Source: Crenobacter cavernae (GTDB lineage Bacteria > Pseudomonadota > Gammaproteobacteria > Burkholderiales > Chromobacteriaceae). Taken from it: a stretch of DNA of 64,000 nucleotides. A program made the translations under genes and the position numbers. Below the pieces are notes generated by a model, which worked only from the letters and a program-made list of their open reading frames with translations, was not told where the DNA came from and did not search any database. Numbering within the stretch: the first letter of the stretch is position 1; every line of letters starts with the position of its first letter. The stretch spans positions 1,183,001 through 1,247,000 of the forward strand of contig NZ_CP031337.1 of assembly GCF_003355495.1 (NCBI RefSeq). The letters run 5' to 3'. This document shows, in pieces, positions 26,941 through 37,383 of the stretch.

Positions 26941-28185
26941 ATGACCCCGACCCCCGACACCGACCGCAGCCTGTGGCGCAACGCGCGCCTCGCCACCCTC
27001 GACCCCGATATCGACGCGCCCTACGGCGCGCTCGAGCGCCACGCGCTGGTCGTCGAGGACGGCCGCATCGTCGCCGTGCTGCCCGAGGCCGGTGTCGATG
27101 TCGCCGGGTTCGACGGCAAGGTGGTCGACCTTAACGGCCGCTGGGTGACGCCCGGCTTCGTCGACTGCCACACCCACCTGGTATACGGCGGCAGCCGCGC
27201 CGAAGAGTGGGAAATGCGCCAGCGGGGCGCGACTTATCAACAGATCGCCGCGGCCGGCGGCGGCATCGCGTCGACGGTGCGCGCGACGCGCGCACTGACC
27301 GAACAGCAACTGGTCGACGCGGCGCTGCCGCGGCTGAAGGCGCTGGTGCGCGAGGGCGTGACCTGTATCGAGGTGAAGTCGGGCTACGGCCTGTCGCTCG
27401 ACGACGAACTGAAGCAGCTACGCGCCGCGCACCGGCTGGCGCACGCGTTGCCTATAGAGGTCGCGCCGACCTTGCTCGCCGCGCACGCGGTGCCGCCCGA
27501 ATACGCCGGCCGCGCCGACGACTACATCGATTACGTGATCGACACCATCCTGCCGGCGGCGGCCGGGCAAGGGTTGGCCGAGGCGGCAGACGTGTTCTGC
27601 GAGAGCGTCGGTTTTTCTATTGAGCAGACGCGCCGCGTGTTCGAGGCGGCGCGCGCGCACGGCCTCAGGGTGAAGGGCCATGTCGAGCAGCTGTCGAACC
27701 AGCACGGCGCGGCGCTGGTCGCCGAGTTCGGCGGCCTGTCGGCCGACCATGTCGAATACCTGGACGACGCCGGCGTCGCGGCGCTGGCCGAGGCCGGCAC
27801 CGTCGCGGTGCTGCTGCCCGGCGCCTTCTACTTCCTCGGCGAGACGCGCAAGCCGCCTATAGACGCGTTGCGCCAGGCCGGGGTGCCGATGGCGGTCGCG
27901 ACCGATCTCAACCCCGGCACCAGCCCGTTCGCCAGCATCAGATTGGCGATGAACCAGGCGTGCGTGCTGTTCAACCTGACCCCCGAGGAGGCGCTCGCCG
28001 GCGTCACCCGCCACGCGGCGCGCGCGCTCGGTCGCGGCGACACGCACGGCCGGCTGTGTGCAGGTTATGTCGCCGATTTCCTCGTCTGGGACGTCGACCA
28101 TCCGGCCGAGCTCGCCTACGCGCTCGGCACCAACCCGCTGGCGCTGCGCGTATTCCGCGGCGTGGCGCAACACATCGAGCATTGA
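26941..28185 (+). CDS. hutI: Imidazolonepropionase
   Basis: 414 aa, third step of histidine degradation: imidazolonepropionate to N-formimidoyl-L-glutamate. Amidohydrolase fold with the metal motif [10 protein letters not shown], later [12 protein letters not shown] and the Asp in [18 protein letters not shown] lies upstream of ATG 26941. First gene of the hutIGUH transcript. Confidence 0.96.
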   Translation: MTPTPDTDRSLWRNARLATLDPDIDAPYGALERHALVVEDGRIVAVLPEAGVDVAGFDGKVVDLNGRWVTPGFVDCHTHLVYGGSRAEEWEMRQRGATYQQIAAAGGGIASTVRATRALTEQQLVDAALPRLKALVREGVTCIEVKSGYGLSLDDELKQLRAAHRLAHALPIEVAPTLLAAHAVPPEYAGRADDYIDYVIDTILPAAAGQGLAEAADVFCESVGFSIEQTRRVFEAARAHGLRVKGHVEQLSNQHGAALVAEFGGLSADHVEYLDDAGVAALAEAGTVAVLLPGAFYFLGETRKPPIDALRQAGVPMAVATDLNPGTSPFASIRLAMNQACVLFNLTPEEALAGVTRHAARALGRGDTHGRLCAGYVADFLVWDVDHPAELAYALGTNPLALRVFRGVAQHIEH

Positions 28186-28186
28186 G

Positions 28187-29122
28187 ATGAACGAAATCGA
28201 CATGAGCGTCTGGACCGGACGCACCGACGCCGCCGAGGGCGAACACGCGACCCGCTGGCACCAGCGAGTACAGCCGGCCTCGGCCGACCTTAAGCCCGGC
28301 ATCGCGCTGGTCGGCTTCGCCTGCGACGAGGGCGTGCGCCGCAACCAGGGCCGCGTCGGCGCGGTGGAGGCACCGGCGGTGTTGCGAAAGGCGCTCGCCA
28401 ACCTCGCCTGGCACCAGAGCACGCCGGTCTACGACGCCGGCGACGTCGCCTGTGATGACGGCGAGCTCGACGCCGCGCAGAAGAAGCTCGGCCAAGGTGT
28501 CGCCGACTTGATCGCCGCCGGCCACGTCCCCTTGGTGCTCGGCGGCGGCCACGAGACGGCGTTCGGCACTTTCCAAGGCTTGGCCGAGGCGTATCCCGAC
28601 AAGACGATCGGCATCGTGAATCTGGACGCGCACTTCGACCTGCGCGACGCCGCCGAGGCGAGCTCCGGCACGCCGTTCAAGCAGATCGCCGACCTGTGCC
28701 AAGCCCGTGGCCGTGCCTTCCGCTACCTGTGCTGGGGCGTCGCCGCGCCGTCGAACACCCAGGCGCTGTTCGCGCGCGCCGAGGCACTGAAGGTTCAGTG
28801 GCGGGCCGACACCGCGATGACCGAGGCGCAACTGCCTGAAAGGTTGGCCGAGCTCGAGTCCTTCGTCGCGTCGGTCGACCTCGTCTATCTGACCATCGAC
28901 CTCGACGTGCTGCCGGCGGCGCAGATGCCGGCGGTCAGCGCGCCGGCGGCGTTCGGCGTGCCGCTGTCGGTGGTCGAGGCCATCGCGGCGCGCTTGGCGG
29001 CAAGTGGCAGGCTCGCCGCCGCCGACCTCGTCGAGTTCAACCCCCGTTTCGACCAGGACAGCCACGGCGCCAAGGGCGCCGCGCGTCTGGCCTGGAGCAT
29101 CGCTAAAAACTGGCAACGATAA
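28187..29122 (+). CDS. hutG: Formimidoylglutamase
   Basis: 311 aa arginase/ureohydrolase family, hydrolysing formimidoyl-glutamate to glutamate and formamide. Mn-site motifs GGGHE, NLDAHFDLR and TIDLDVLP are present. The ATG at 28187 follows the hutI stop by one base; an in-frame ATG at 28202 is an alternative. Presence of HutG rather than a HutF/deformylase pair indicates the one-step branch. Confidence 0.94.
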   Translation: MNEIDMSVWTGRTDAAEGEHATRWHQRVQPASADLKPGIALVGFACDEGVRRNQGRVGAVEAPAVLRKALANLAWHQSTPVYDAGDVACDDGELDAAQKKLGQGVADLIAAGHVPLVLGGGHETAFGTFQGLAEAYPDKTIGIVNLDAHFDLRDAAEASSGTPFKQIADLCQARGRAFRYLCWGVAAPSNTQALFARAEALKVQWRADTAMTEAQLPERLAELESFVASVDLVYLTIDLDVLPAAQMPAVSAPAAFGVPLSVVEAIAARLAASGRLAAADLVEFNPRFDQDSHGAKGAARLAWSIAKNWQR

Positions 29123-29143
29123 GTTTGCAGAAGGAGACCCCCC

Positions 29144-30814
29144 ATGTCCGACCCGCGTTTCGACCCGACCCGCGTGATCCGCGCGCCGCGCGGCACCGAC
29201 CTCGCCTGCAAGAGCTGGCTGACCGAAGCCGCCTACCGCATGCTGCAGAACAACCTCGACCCCGAGGTCGCCGAGCACCCGCAGTCGCTCGTCGTCTACG
29301 GCGGCATCGGCCGCGCCGCGCGCAACTGGGAATGCTTCGACAAGATCCTCGAGGTGCTCAAGCGCCTCGAGGACGACGAGACGCTCTTGGTGCAGTCCGG
29401 CAAGCCGGTCGGCGTGTTCAAGACCCACGCCGACGCGCCGCGCGTGCTGATCGCCAACTCGAACCTGGTGCCGCACTGGGCCAACTGGGAGCACTTCAAC
29501 GAGCTCGATAAGAAGGGCCTGATGATGTACGGCCAGATGACGGCCGGTTCGTGGATCTACATCGGTAGCCAGGGCATCGTGCAGGGCACCTACGAGACCT
29601 TCTTCGCCGTCGCCAGCCAGCATTTCGGCGGCCAGCCGCGCGGCCGCTGGATCCTTACCGGCGGCCTCGGCGGCATGGGCGGCGCGCAGCCCTTGGCCGC
29701 GACCATGGCCGGCTTTTCCATGATCGCCGTCGAATGCGACGAGACGCGCATCGACTTCAGGCTCAAGACCCGCTACGTCGACCGCAAGGCGACCACGCTC
29801 GACGAGGCGCTCGCCATCGTCGAGGACGCCAAACAGTCGGGCAAGGCGGTGTCGGTAGGCCTGCTCGGCAACGCCGCCGACGTCTTCGCCGAACTGGTCG
29901 CGCGCGGCATCACGCCGGACGTGGTCACCGACCAGACCAGCGCGCACGACCCGGTCAACGGCTACCTGCCGCAGGGCTGGACCATGGACCAGTGGCGCGC
30001 CGCCCGTCAGGACGACCCGCAGGCTATCGTGCTGCCGGCCAAGCAGTCGATGGCCCGCCAGGTCGAGGCGATGCTTGCGCTGCAGGACCGCGGCGCGGCG
30101 ACGCTCGACTACGGCAACAACATCCGCCAGATGGCGCTGGAAATGGGCGTAAAGAACGCGTTCGACTTCCCGGGCTTCGTGCCGGCCTACGTGCGCCCGC
30201 TGTTCTGCGAGGGCATCGGCCCGTTCCGCTGGGTGGCGCTGTCCGGCGACCCGGAGGACATCTACAAGACCGACCAGAAGGTCAAGGAGCTGATCCCTCA
30301 TGACGCGCACCTGCACAACTGGCTCGACATGGCGCGCGAGCGCATCGCCTTCCAGGGCCTGCCGGCGCGCATCTGCTGGGTCGGCCTGAAGGACCGCGCG
30401 CGCCTCGGCGCCGCCTTCAACGAGATGGTGAAGAACGGCGAGCTGAAGGCGCCGATCGTCATCGGCCGCGACCACCTCGACTCCGGCTCGGTCGCCAGCC
30501 CCAACCGCGAGACCGAGGCGATGCTCGACGGCTCGGACGCGGTGTCCGACTGGCCGCTGCTGAACGCCTTGCTCAACACCGCCGGCGGCGCGACCTGGGT
30601 CAGCCTGCACCACGGCGGCGGCGTCGGCATGGGCTTTTCCCAGCACTCGGGCGTGGTCATCGTCTGCGACGGCAGCATTGATGCGGCGAAGCGCGTCGGC
30701 CGCGTGCTGCGCAACGACCCGGGCACCGGCGTGATGCGCCACGCCGACGCCGGCTACGAGATCGCCAAGACCTGCGCGAAGGAACAGGGCCTCGACCTGC
30801 CGATGCTGAAGTAA
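29144..30814 (+). CDS. hutU: Urocanate hydratase
   Basis: 556 aa, converting urocanate to imidazolonepropionate with tightly bound NAD+. The glycine-rich [11 protein letters not shown] loop and the YGNNIRQ and [14 protein letters not shown] motifs are intact. AAGGAG precedes the ATG. Length is normal. Confidence 0.97.
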   Translation: MSDPRFDPTRVIRAPRGTDLACKSWLTEAAYRMLQNNLDPEVAEHPQSLVVYGGIGRAARNWECFDKILEVLKRLEDDETLLVQSGKPVGVFKTHADAPRVLIANSNLVPHWANWEHFNELDKKGLMMYGQMTAGSWIYIGSQGIVQGTYETFFAVASQHFGGQPRGRWILTGGLGGMGGAQPLAATMAGFSMIAVECDETRIDFRLKTRYVDRKATTLDEALAIVEDAKQSGKAVSVGLLGNAADVFAELVARGITPDVVTDQTSAHDPVNGYLPQGWTMDQWRAARQDDPQAIVLPAKQSMARQVEAMLALQDRGAATLDYGNNIRQMALEMGVKNAFDFPGFVPAYVRPLFCEGIGPFRWVALSGDPEDIYKTDQKVKELIPHDAHLHNWLDMARERIAFQGLPARICWVGLKDRARLGAAFNEMVKNGELKAPIVIGRDHLDSGSVASPNRETEAMLDGSDAVSDWPLLNALLNTAGGATWVSLHHGGGVGMGFSQHSGVVIVCDGSIDAAKRVGRVLRNDPGTGVMRHADAGYEIAKTCAKEQGLDLPMLK

Positions 30815-30820
30815 GCGTAC

Positions 30821-30844
30821 GGCTCGGCCAACGTTGGCCGAGCC
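30821..30844. repeat. Perfect palindrome of the TTGGCCGA word between hutU and hutH
   Basis: GGCTCGGCCAAC (30821-30832) is followed directly by its exact inverse to 30844, with no spacer and no T-run. It may act as a weak terminator, an RNA-stabilising hairpin, or simply as two uptake-like words. A TACAAT at 30851-30856 lies just after it, without a usable -35. Confidence 0.7.
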
Positions 30845-30943
30845 CGGCCCTACAATGACGGTGTGGCGCGACATCCGCCCACCGTCCGAAACAACACCGG
30901 CCGCGCCCACGAGGCGAGGCCCGCAAAGAAAAGAGACCACCGC

Positions 30944-32485
30944 ATGAACACCGTGCTCATCCTCACCCCCGGCCAGCTGAGCCTCGCCGACCTGCGCCTG
31001 ATCAGCCGCGAACCCGCGCTGACGATCGCGCTGAACCCCGACTGCCACGCCGGCATCGACGCCGCCGCCGCGACCGTCGCGCGCGTGATCGAAGAAGACC
31101 GCGTCGTCTACGGCATCAACACCGGCTTCGGCCTGTTGGCCAACACGCGCATCGCACCGGCCGAGCTGGAGCTCTTGCAAAAGAGCATCGTGCTGTCGCA
31201 CGCCGCCGGCATCGGCCAGCCGATGGCGCCGGCCACCGTGCGGCTGATGCTGGCGCTGAAGATCAACTCGCTCGCGCGCGGCCACTCCGGCGTGCGCCGC
31301 AGCCTGATCGACGCGCTGATCACGCTGTTCAACCGCGACATCCTGCCGGTGGTGCCCGAGAAGGGCTCGGTCGGCGCGTCGGGCGACCTCGCGCCGCTCG
31401 CGCACATGAGCGCGGTGCTGATCGGCGAGGGCGAGGCCTTCGTCGACGGCAAGCGCGTGCACGGCCGTGAGGCGATGGCCGCCGCCGGTCTCGAGCCGAT
31501 CACGCTGGCGCCGAAGGAGGGCCTGGCGCTGTTGAACGGCACGCAGGCCAGCACCGCCTTGGCGCTCGAAGGCCTGTTCGCCGCCGAAGACCTGTACGCC
31601 GCGGCGAGCGTCGCCGGCTCGCTGTCGGTAGAGGCGGCGCTCGGCAGCCGCCGCCCGTTCGATGCGCGCATCCACGCGGTGCGCGGCCATAAGGGCCAGA
31701 TCGACGCGGCGCGCGTCTACCGCCACCTGCTCGATACCACGAGCGAGATCGCCGGCTCGCACCAGGCCTGCGGCAAGGTGCAGGACCCGTATTCGCTGCG
31801 CTGCCAGCCGCAGGTGATGGGCGCGTGCCTGACGCAGATCCGCCAGGCGGCCGAGGTGCTCGAGGTCGAAGCCAACGCGGTGTCGGACAACCCGCTGGTG
31901 TTCTCGGAAGACGACGACATCCTCTCCGGCGGCAACTTCCACGCCGAGCCGGTCGCCTTCGCCGCCGACGGGCTGGCGCTGGCGATCGCCGAGATCGGCG
32001 CGCTGGCCGAACGCCGCCTCGCGCTGTTGATCGACAGCGAGATGAGCAAGCTGCCGCCGTTCCTCGTCAACAACGGCGGCGTGAACTCGGGCTTCATGAT
32101 CGCGCAGGTGACCGCGGCGGCCTTGGCGTCCGAGAACAAGACCTTCGCGCACCCGGCATCGGTGGACAGCCTGCCGACCTCGGCCAACCAGGAGGACCAC
32201 GTGTCGATGGCGACCTTCGCCGCAAGGCGTCTGCGCGACATGGCCGGCAACACCGGCGGCATCCTCGCGGTGGAACTGTTGGCCGCGTGCCAGGGCGTCG
32301 ACTTCCGCGCGCCGCTGAAGGCGTCGGACAAGCTGGAAGAAGCGAAGGCGCGGCTGCGCGAGAAGGTGCCGTTCTACGACAAGGACCGCTACTTCGCGCC
32401 GGACATCGAGGCAGCGCTGGGTCTCGTGCAGCAGGCGGCGTTCAACGACCTCTTGCCGGACGAGGTGCTGCCGTCGCTGGTGTGA
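30944..32485 (+). CDS. hutH: Histidine ammonia-lyase
   Basis: 513 aa, deaminating L-histidine to urocanate. The MIO-forming Ala-Ser-Gly triad is at residues 145-147 ([12 protein letters not shown]), Tyr56 lies in YGINTGFG, and [10 protein letters not shown] is present. ATG 30944 starts the conserved N-terminus; the frame is open upstream. The 129-base gap to hutU holds the palindrome at 30821. Confidence 0.96.
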   Translation: MNTVLILTPGQLSLADLRLISREPALTIALNPDCHAGIDAAAATVARVIEEDRVVYGINTGFGLLANTRIAPAELELLQKSIVLSHAAGIGQPMAPATVRLMLALKINSLARGHSGVRRSLIDALITLFNRDILPVVPEKGSVGASGDLAPLAHMSAVLIGEGEAFVDGKRVHGREAMAAAGLEPITLAPKEGLALLNGTQASTALALEGLFAAEDLYAAASVAGSLSVEAALGSRRPFDARIHAVRGHKGQIDAARVYRHLLDTTSEIAGSHQACGKVQDPYSLRCQPQVMGACLTQIRQAAEVLEVEANAVSDNPLVFSEDDDILSGGNFHAEPVAFAADGLALAIAEIGALAERRLALLIDSEMSKLPPFLVNNGGVNSGFMIAQVTAAALASENKTFAHPASVDSLPTSANQEDHVSMATFAARRLRDMAGNTGGILAVELLAACQGVDFRAPLKASDKLEEAKARLREKVPFYDKDRYFAPDIEAALGLVQQAAFNDLLPDEVLPSLV

Positions 32486-32500
32486 TTCGTTTGACTCAAG

Positions 32501-32538
32501 AGGCCCGGCCGGCCCCGTGTGGGTCGGCCGGGCCTTTT
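32501..32538 (+). terminator. Intrinsic terminator after the hut operon
   Basis: GC-rich stem AGGCCCGGCCGGCCC (from 32501) with its near-exact inverse ending about 32535, then TTTT. Confidence 0.8.
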
Positions 32539-32621
32539 CATGGCTAAACGGCGTGTCGACCACACCGCCGGCAGTCTCTAGAATGGGCGGGTTTGAGCTT
32601 CTTTAACTACCGGATATTCCT

Positions 32622-33938
32622 ATGACCGCCTCAGTACCCCGCGTCGTACACCTTCTGTCTGCCGAACCGGCAGGCCGCCACGCCCTCGGCGACGCCGTCT
32701 GCCGCGAACGGGGCATCGAACAGCGGGTGCTGCGTTGCGAGCCGGTGCGCGGCCGGGTGTTCGATCTGTTGGCGGCGAGCTGGAGCGACGCGCCGTTCAG
32801 CGTCGTTCACGTGCACGACGACAGGCTGCACTTTCTCGCCGCGCTGTGGCGGCTCGTCAACCGCAAGCCGTTCAGCATCGTGCGCAGCTGGTACGCACCG
32901 ACCGCGGTCGGCAGCGGCTGGTTAAAGAACTGGCAGTTCCGCAACAAGACCGACGTCAACCTCGTCGCCGACGAGCCGCTGCGTAAACACTTCGCCGACG
33001 GCGACCGCGCGGTCTGGCTGCCCAACATCTACCGGCTCGACTACCTTGGCCAACCCTTGGAAGAATCGCTCGCCGACTGCTACCGGATGCTGAGCGGCCA
33101 CATCCCGGGCCGCGCCAGTCACGAGCATATCCGGCTGACCTATATCACCCACTTCTACTGCAACCAGAAGTCGATCGACAGCGTCACCGACCTACTCGAG
33201 CTCTACGCCGGCTACAGCGAGGAAGTCCGCCAGCGCGTGCAGTTCGTGATCGTAGACGACGGCTCGCCTATCGAGTACGAGATTCCCGACGTCCCGCTGA
33301 ACCTCACGTGGATCAAGATCGACGAGGACATCCGCTGGAACCAGGGTGGCGCGCGCAACGTCGGCGTCGTCTACGCGAAGTCGGACAACGTTCTCGTCAC
33401 CGACCTCGACCACCGTTTCCCCGAGGAGAGCCTCAAGGCGCTGTGCGAGCGGCCACCCTGCGGCAAGCGGCTTTACAAGGTGTGGCGCAAGGACGGCCAG
33501 GGTAACTGGGAGAAGGCGCACCCGAACATCTTCTTCCTGTCGCGCGGCCGCTTCTTCGAGCGCCATGGCTACGACGAGGAGTTCACCGGCCGTTACGGCG
33601 CCGAGGACGTGCGCTTCGTCAAATACCACAAGGCGACCGGCACCTGGCAGCGCTATCTGCCCAAGACCATCTGGTGCCAGGACCGCGTCGAGATCGACCG
33701 TTCGAAGAGCTACCACAGCCTGACGCGCGACCTGAGCGGCAATACCCCGGTCGACGCGCGCAAGACGCTCGAACTCAAGTACCACGGCCACGGCGCCGGC
33801 CACAGCCGCAGCTTCCTGAACTTCACCTGGACCATCGCGTGCGACCGCCGGCTCGATGCGCCGGCGGAACCGTTGCCGGTCGACATCGCGTGGAAATGGG
33901 GCACGGTGTTGCGTCAGATCCTGCCGCGCGGCTACTGA
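32622..33938 (+). CDS. Two-part glycosyltransferase-like protein
   Basis: 438 aa. The N-terminal 150 residues (PRVVHLLSAEPAGRHALGDA, VVHVHDDRLHFLAALW, TDVNLVADEPLRKHF) read like the acceptor half of a GT-B (GT4) enzyme. From about residue 165 the protein changes to a GT-A/GT2 pattern: FVIVDDGSP, WNQGGARNVG, VTDLDHRFPEE (the D-x-D) and GYDEEFTGRYGAEDVRF, as in galactosyltransferase-like GT2/GT7 domains. No signal peptide. Alone between hutH and a META gene. Donor and acceptor unknown. Confidence 0.7.
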   Translation: MTASVPRVVHLLSAEPAGRHALGDAVCRERGIEQRVLRCEPVRGRVFDLLAASWSDAPFSVVHVHDDRLHFLAALWRLVNRKPFSIVRSWYAPTAVGSGWLKNWQFRNKTDVNLVADEPLRKHFADGDRAVWLPNIYRLDYLGQPLEESLADCYRMLSGHIPGRASHEHIRLTYITHFYCNQKSIDSVTDLLELYAGYSEEVRQRVQFVIVDDGSPIEYEIPDVPLNLTWIKIDEDIRWNQGGARNVGVVYAKSDNVLVTDLDHRFPEESLKALCERPPCGKRLYKVWRKDGQGNWEKAHPNIFFLSRGRFFERHGYDEEFTGRYGAEDVRFVKYHKATGTWQRYLPKTIWCQDRVEIDRSKSYHSLTRDLSGNTPVDARKTLELKYHGHGAGHSRSFLNFTWTIACDRRLDAPAEPLPVDIAWKWGTVLRQILPRGY

Positions 33939-33970
33939 GCAGGCCTCGGCCGGCCGAGCTTTGATCAAGA

Positions 33971-33998
33971 AAAAAACCCGCCGTTCGGCGGGTTTTTT
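33971..33998. terminator. Bidirectional intrinsic terminator
   Basis: AAAAAACCCGCC, loop GTTC, GGCGGGTTTTTT: a perfect 12-base stem with A and T runs built in. Between the convergent glycosyltransferase and META genes. Confidence 0.92.
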
Positions 33999-34014
33999 GT
34001 CGGCTGAAACCGGA

Positions 34015-34668
34015 TCAGTTCAGCTTCTCGGTCTTTTCCTGCATCACGATGCGTTCGAGCACCACGCGACGGTTCGGCGCGTCGGCCGGCGGGTTGGCTA
34101 TAGGGATCACGCGCACCTTCAGCGTGTACTGGACGCCCGGCTGCGGCGTGAAGCCCTCGATGCCGCCGTAGAAATGCTGCCAGTCGCCGCTGTCCGACTC
34201 GCGCACCTGCAGGCACTGCATCTTGGCGACGCCCGAGCACGGCGCGGTGAACGGCGCGACGGTAATGTATTTGCTGGTCTCCTCGACCTGGCCTGTCGGC
34301 TGCACGGCCTTCACGCGTTTGAACTCGTAGCGGGTGCTGCCGGCGACGAGCGCGAGCTTCGTCGCGCGGCCGTCGGGGACCAGCCGCGGCCGGGCTTCGA
34401 GCAGCTTGAAGAAATCGGTCTCGACCCGCATCGCGGCCGGCGCGCATAGCATGCGCGTCGCGGCGACCAGCGACTTGCCGTCCTTGTGCGTCCACATATA
34501 GCGGTTGCAGCCGCCGAAGCCGGTCGCCTTGCCGGCGTCGAAACGCAGCGTCGGCGGGTTCTCGGCGCGCGGGCTTTCCAGCTGCCACTCGGTGCCGATC
34601 AGGTTCGGGAAGGCGAAGGCCGGCGCGGCGGCGCAGGCGGCGACAAGGGCGATCAGACGGTGTTTCAT
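34015..34668 (-). CDS. META and DUF4377 domain protein, secreted
   Basis: 217 aa. Signal peptide ending APAFA, a META/HslJ-like domain (about 20-105; GTEWQLES, GFGGCNRYMW) and a DUF4377 domain (ITVAPFTAPCSGVAKMQCLQ, DWQHFYGGIEGF, PGVQYTLKVRV). I start at Met3 of the open frame (34668) because AAAGGA is correctly spaced for it and too close for the Met at 34674. Periplasmic, heat-shock HslJ-related; function unknown. Confidence 0.85.
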   Translation of the reverse strand: MKHRLIALVAACAAAPAFAFPNLIGTEWQLESPRAENPPTLRFDAGKATGFGGCNRYMWTHKDGKSLVAATRMLCAPAAMRVETDFFKLLEARPRLVPDGRATKLALVAGSTRYEFKRVKAVQPTGQVEETSKYITVAPFTAPCSGVAKMQCLQVRESDSGDWQHFYGGIEGFTPQPGVQYTLKVRVIPIANPPADAPNRRVVLERIVMQEKTEKLN

Positions 34669-34739
34669 TGGCATCCTTTCTGCAGGGTTGATCCTAGTAC
34701 GTCAGCATGGACGCCCCCCGAGTTCCCGGCAAGTCCGGA

Positions 34740-35522
34740 TCAGGCCAGCAACAGGTCGGCGCCGAACTTGCCGATCAGCACGACCGACAGGATCAGGAAC
34801 AGCACGCGGATCAGCTTCACGCCGCCGTGGATCGCGAGGCGAGCGCCGACCAGGCCGCCGGCCATATTGCACGCGGCCATCGGCAGCGCCGCCCACCACA
34901 GGATGTGGCCGGCAGGGATGAAGAAGGCGAGCGACGCGAGGTTGGTCGCGAGGTTGACGATCTTGGCCGAGGCTGCCGCGTGCAGGAAGTCGAAGGCGAA
35001 GCAGCGGATGAACAGGAAGGCGAGGAAGCTGCCGGTGCCCGGGCCGAACAGGCCGTCGTAGAAGCCGATCGCCGCGCCGAGGCCGGCCGCCATCCAGCGC
35101 TCGCGGCGGGTGACGGCTTTCGGCTTGTGCAGATGGCCGAAGTCCTTCTTCATGAAGGTGTAGCCGGCCATCGCGATCAGGAGCGCGAGGATGGCCGGTT
35201 TGAGGGCCTCTTTCGGGATCAGGCTGACCGCGGTCGCGCCGACGAAGGCGAAGGCGAACGCACAGGCGGCCGCCGGCAGCACCAGCGCCCACGGCAGGCG
35301 CACGCGGCGCACGAACTGGCGGCTGGCGATCGCGGTGCCGCAGATCGACGAGAACTTGTTGGTGCCGAACACGGTAGCCGGCACGGTCGTCTGCGGCAGC
35401 ACGTTGAACAGGCCGGGGATCTGGATCAGGCCGCCGCCGCCGACGGCGGCGTCGATCAGACCGGAGACGAAGGCGATGACGCCGAGCAGGGCGAGGGTCT
35501 CGGTCACGGGAGGGACTTTCAC
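34740..35522 (-). CDS. TauE/SafE-family anion exporter
   Basis: 260 aa, about eight helices. The family repeat is visible as GLIDAAVGGGGLIQIP (about 21-36) and GFYDGLFGPGTGSFL (about 157-171), with FGTNKFSS between. Starts are weak: GTG 35522, or GTG 35507 five codons later, neither with a clear ribosome site. Related proteins export sulfite, sulfoacetate or other organosulfonates; substrate not determined. Confidence 0.88.
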   Translation of the reverse strand: MKVPPVTETLALLGVIAFVSGLIDAAVGGGGLIQIPGLFNVLPQTTVPATVFGTNKFSSICGTAIASRQFVRRVRLPWALVLPAAACAFAFAFVGATAVSLIPKEALKPAILALLIAMAGYTFMKKDFGHLHKPKAVTRRERWMAAGLGAAIGFYDGLFGPGTGSFLAFLFIRCFAFDFLHAAASAKIVNLATNLASLAFFIPAGHILWWAALPMAACNMAGGLVGARLAIHGGVKLIRVLFLILSVVLIGKFGADLLLA

Positions 35523-35635
35523 GAGGGAAAGTGACCCAGTTTACTATTTTTGCCGGCGGTTCGAAGTCGGGGACTTTCCTAATGCGGACGGCATTCTTGT
35601 CTTGAAGGCTCGGCGGGGGTTGGCCGGCGTCCGGA

Positions 35636-35663
35636 ATGAAAAACGCCGCCCCGGAGGGCGGCG
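35636..35663 (-). terminator. Terminator downstream of pntB
   Basis: Read on the minus strand, ACGCCGCCC, loop, GGCGGCGT, then TTTTTC. It lies 30 bases beyond the pntB stop. Confidence 0.75.
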
Positions 35664-35693
35664 TGCTTGGGAGACCGGGAAGCTTGGCCGAGC

Positions 35694-37064
35694 TCAGTGC
35701 TCGACCGCCTTCACCAGGCCTTCGACGACCTTCTTCGCGTCGCCGAACACCATCATGGTCTTGTCCATGTAGAACAGCTCGTTGTCGAGACCGGCGTAGC
35801 CGGCGTTCATCGAACGCTTGACGACGATGGTGGTGCGCGCCTTGTACGCCTCGAGGATAGGCATGCCGTAGATCGGGCTCTGCTTGTCCTTCTGCGCGGC
35901 CGGGTTGACCACGTCGTTGGCGCCGATCACCAGCACGACGTCGGTGTTCGAGAAGTCGGAGTTGATCTCTTCCATCTCGAGCACCTGGTCGTACGGCACC
36001 TCGGCCTCGGCCAGCAGCACGTTCATGTGGCCCGGCATGCGGCCGGCGACCGGGTGGATCGCGTAGCGCACGTTGACGCCCTTCTCGGTCAGGATCTCGG
36101 CGAATTCCTGCAGCGCGTGCTGCGCGCGCGACACCGCCAGACCGTAGCCCGGCACGATGATCACCGAGTCGGCGTTGCCCATCAGGAAGGCCGCGTCTTC
36201 GGCCGAGCCCGACTTGTAGCTCTTCGGGCCCGACGCCGCGGCGCCGCCGGTGGCCGCCTCGGCGCCGAAGCCGCCGAGCAGCACGCTGACGATAGAGCGG
36301 TTCATCGCCTTGCACATGATGTACGACAGGATCGCGCCCGACGCGCCGACGCAGGCGCCGGCGATGATCAGCACCGGGTTGTTCAGCGTGAAGCCGATGC
36401 CGGCGGCCGCCCAGCCCGAGTACGAGTTCAGCATCGACACCACCACCGGCATGTCGGCGCCGCCGATCGGGATGATCAGCGTGACGCCGAGCACCAGCGC
36501 GACCGCGCACATCGCCAGGAAGGCGGCGTGGCTGTCGGTGGCGAAGTAGACGACGCCGAAGCCGACCATGGCGATCGCCAGCAGCAGGTTCAACAGGTGC
36601 TGGCCGCCGAAGCTGACGGCCTTGGCGCCGAACTTGCCCGACAGCTTGCCGAAGGCGACGACCGACGCGGTGAAGGTGATCGCGCCGATGAAGGCGCCGA
36701 TGAACAGCTCGACCTTCTGCACCGGGGTATGCTCGACGCCGGTGTGGAACACCGCGGCGACGGCGATCAGCACCGCGGACAGACCGACCAGCGAGTGCAT
36801 CGCGGCGACCAGTTCCGGCATGCCGGTCATCTCGACCGTCTTGGCGCGCCAGGTGCCGATCGCGCCGCCGGCGGCGATCGCGCCGACGATCATCGCGTAC
36901 ACCGGCTTGTCCATCACCGCGAAGGTGGTGACGATGGCGATCAGCATGCCGATCATGCCGTAGGTGTTGCCCTTGCGCGCCGATACCGGCGACGACAGGC
37001 CCTTGAGCGACAGCACGAACAGCACCGCCGCGACAAGGTAGAGGATTGCGGAAACGTTCTGCAT
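35694..37064 (-). CDS. pntB: NAD(P) transhydrogenase subunit beta
   Basis: 456 aa. Nine-helix membrane domain (about 1-260) followed by the NADP(H)-binding domain III with GYGLAVSRAQHAL, HPVAGRMPGHMNVLLAEA and VVKRSMNAGYAGLDN motifs. Couples proton entry to hydride transfer from NADH to NADP+. Third gene of the pnt set, ten bases after pntAB. Confidence 0.96.
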   Translation of the reverse strand: MQNVSAILYLVAAVLFVLSLKGLSSPVSARKGNTYGMIGMLIAIVTTFAVMDKPVYAMIVGAIAAGGAIGTWRAKTVEMTGMPELVAAMHSLVGLSAVLIAVAAVFHTGVEHTPVQKVELFIGAFIGAITFTASVVAFGKLSGKFGAKAVSFGGQHLLNLLLAIAMVGFGVVYFATDSHAAFLAMCAVALVLGVTLIIPIGGADMPVVVSMLNSYSGWAAAGIGFTLNNPVLIIAGACVGASGAILSYIMCKAMNRSIVSVLLGGFGAEAATGGAAASGPKSYKSGSAEDAAFLMGNADSVIIVPGYGLAVSRAQHALQEFAEILTEKGVNVRYAIHPVAGRMPGHMNVLLAEAEVPYDQVLEMEEINSDFSNTDVVLVIGANDVVNPAAQKDKQSPIYGMPILEAYKARTTIVVKRSMNAGYAGLDNELFYMDKTMMVFGDAKKVVEGLVKAVEH

Positions 37065-37073
37065 CGCGGCTCC

Positions 37074-37367
37074 TTATTTCTTCTTCTTGAACATCTCGAG
37101 CATGCGCTGGGTCACCAGGAAGCCGCCGAAGATGTTGATGCTGGCAAGGAAAATGCCGATGGTGCCGAGCACGGAGGTCACCGACAGCGTCTGCCCCTGG
37201 ATGTCGACCACCTGCAGCATCGCGCCGACCACGATGATGCCCGAGATGGCGTTGGTCACCGCCATCAGCGGGGTGTGCAGCGCCGGGGTCACGTTCCATA
37301 CCACGTGGTAGCCGACGAACACCGCCAGGACGAAAATGGTGAAGCTGACGATAAACGGATCAGTCAT
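37074..37367 (-). CDS. pntAB: NAD(P) transhydrogenase subunit alpha, membrane part
   Basis: 97 aa with three to four helices ([39 protein letters not shown]). It corresponds to the C-terminal membrane portion of E. coli PntA, here encoded separately as in Rhodospirillum. It ends FKKKK. Confidence 0.95.
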   Translation of the reverse strand: MTDPFIVSFTIFVLAVFVGYHVVWNVTPALHTPLMAVTNAISGIIVVGAMLQVVDIQGQTLSVTSVLGTIGIFLASINIFGGFLVTQRMLEMFKKKK

Positions 37368-37383
37368 GGGAGGTCTCCTCGAT

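Noticed and set aside
28004..32563. A 1,500-codon minus-strand open frame across the hut genes
   Set aside because: It is an antisense artefact of high-GC coding sequence; the + strand carries hutG, hutU and hutH with full catalytic motifs.
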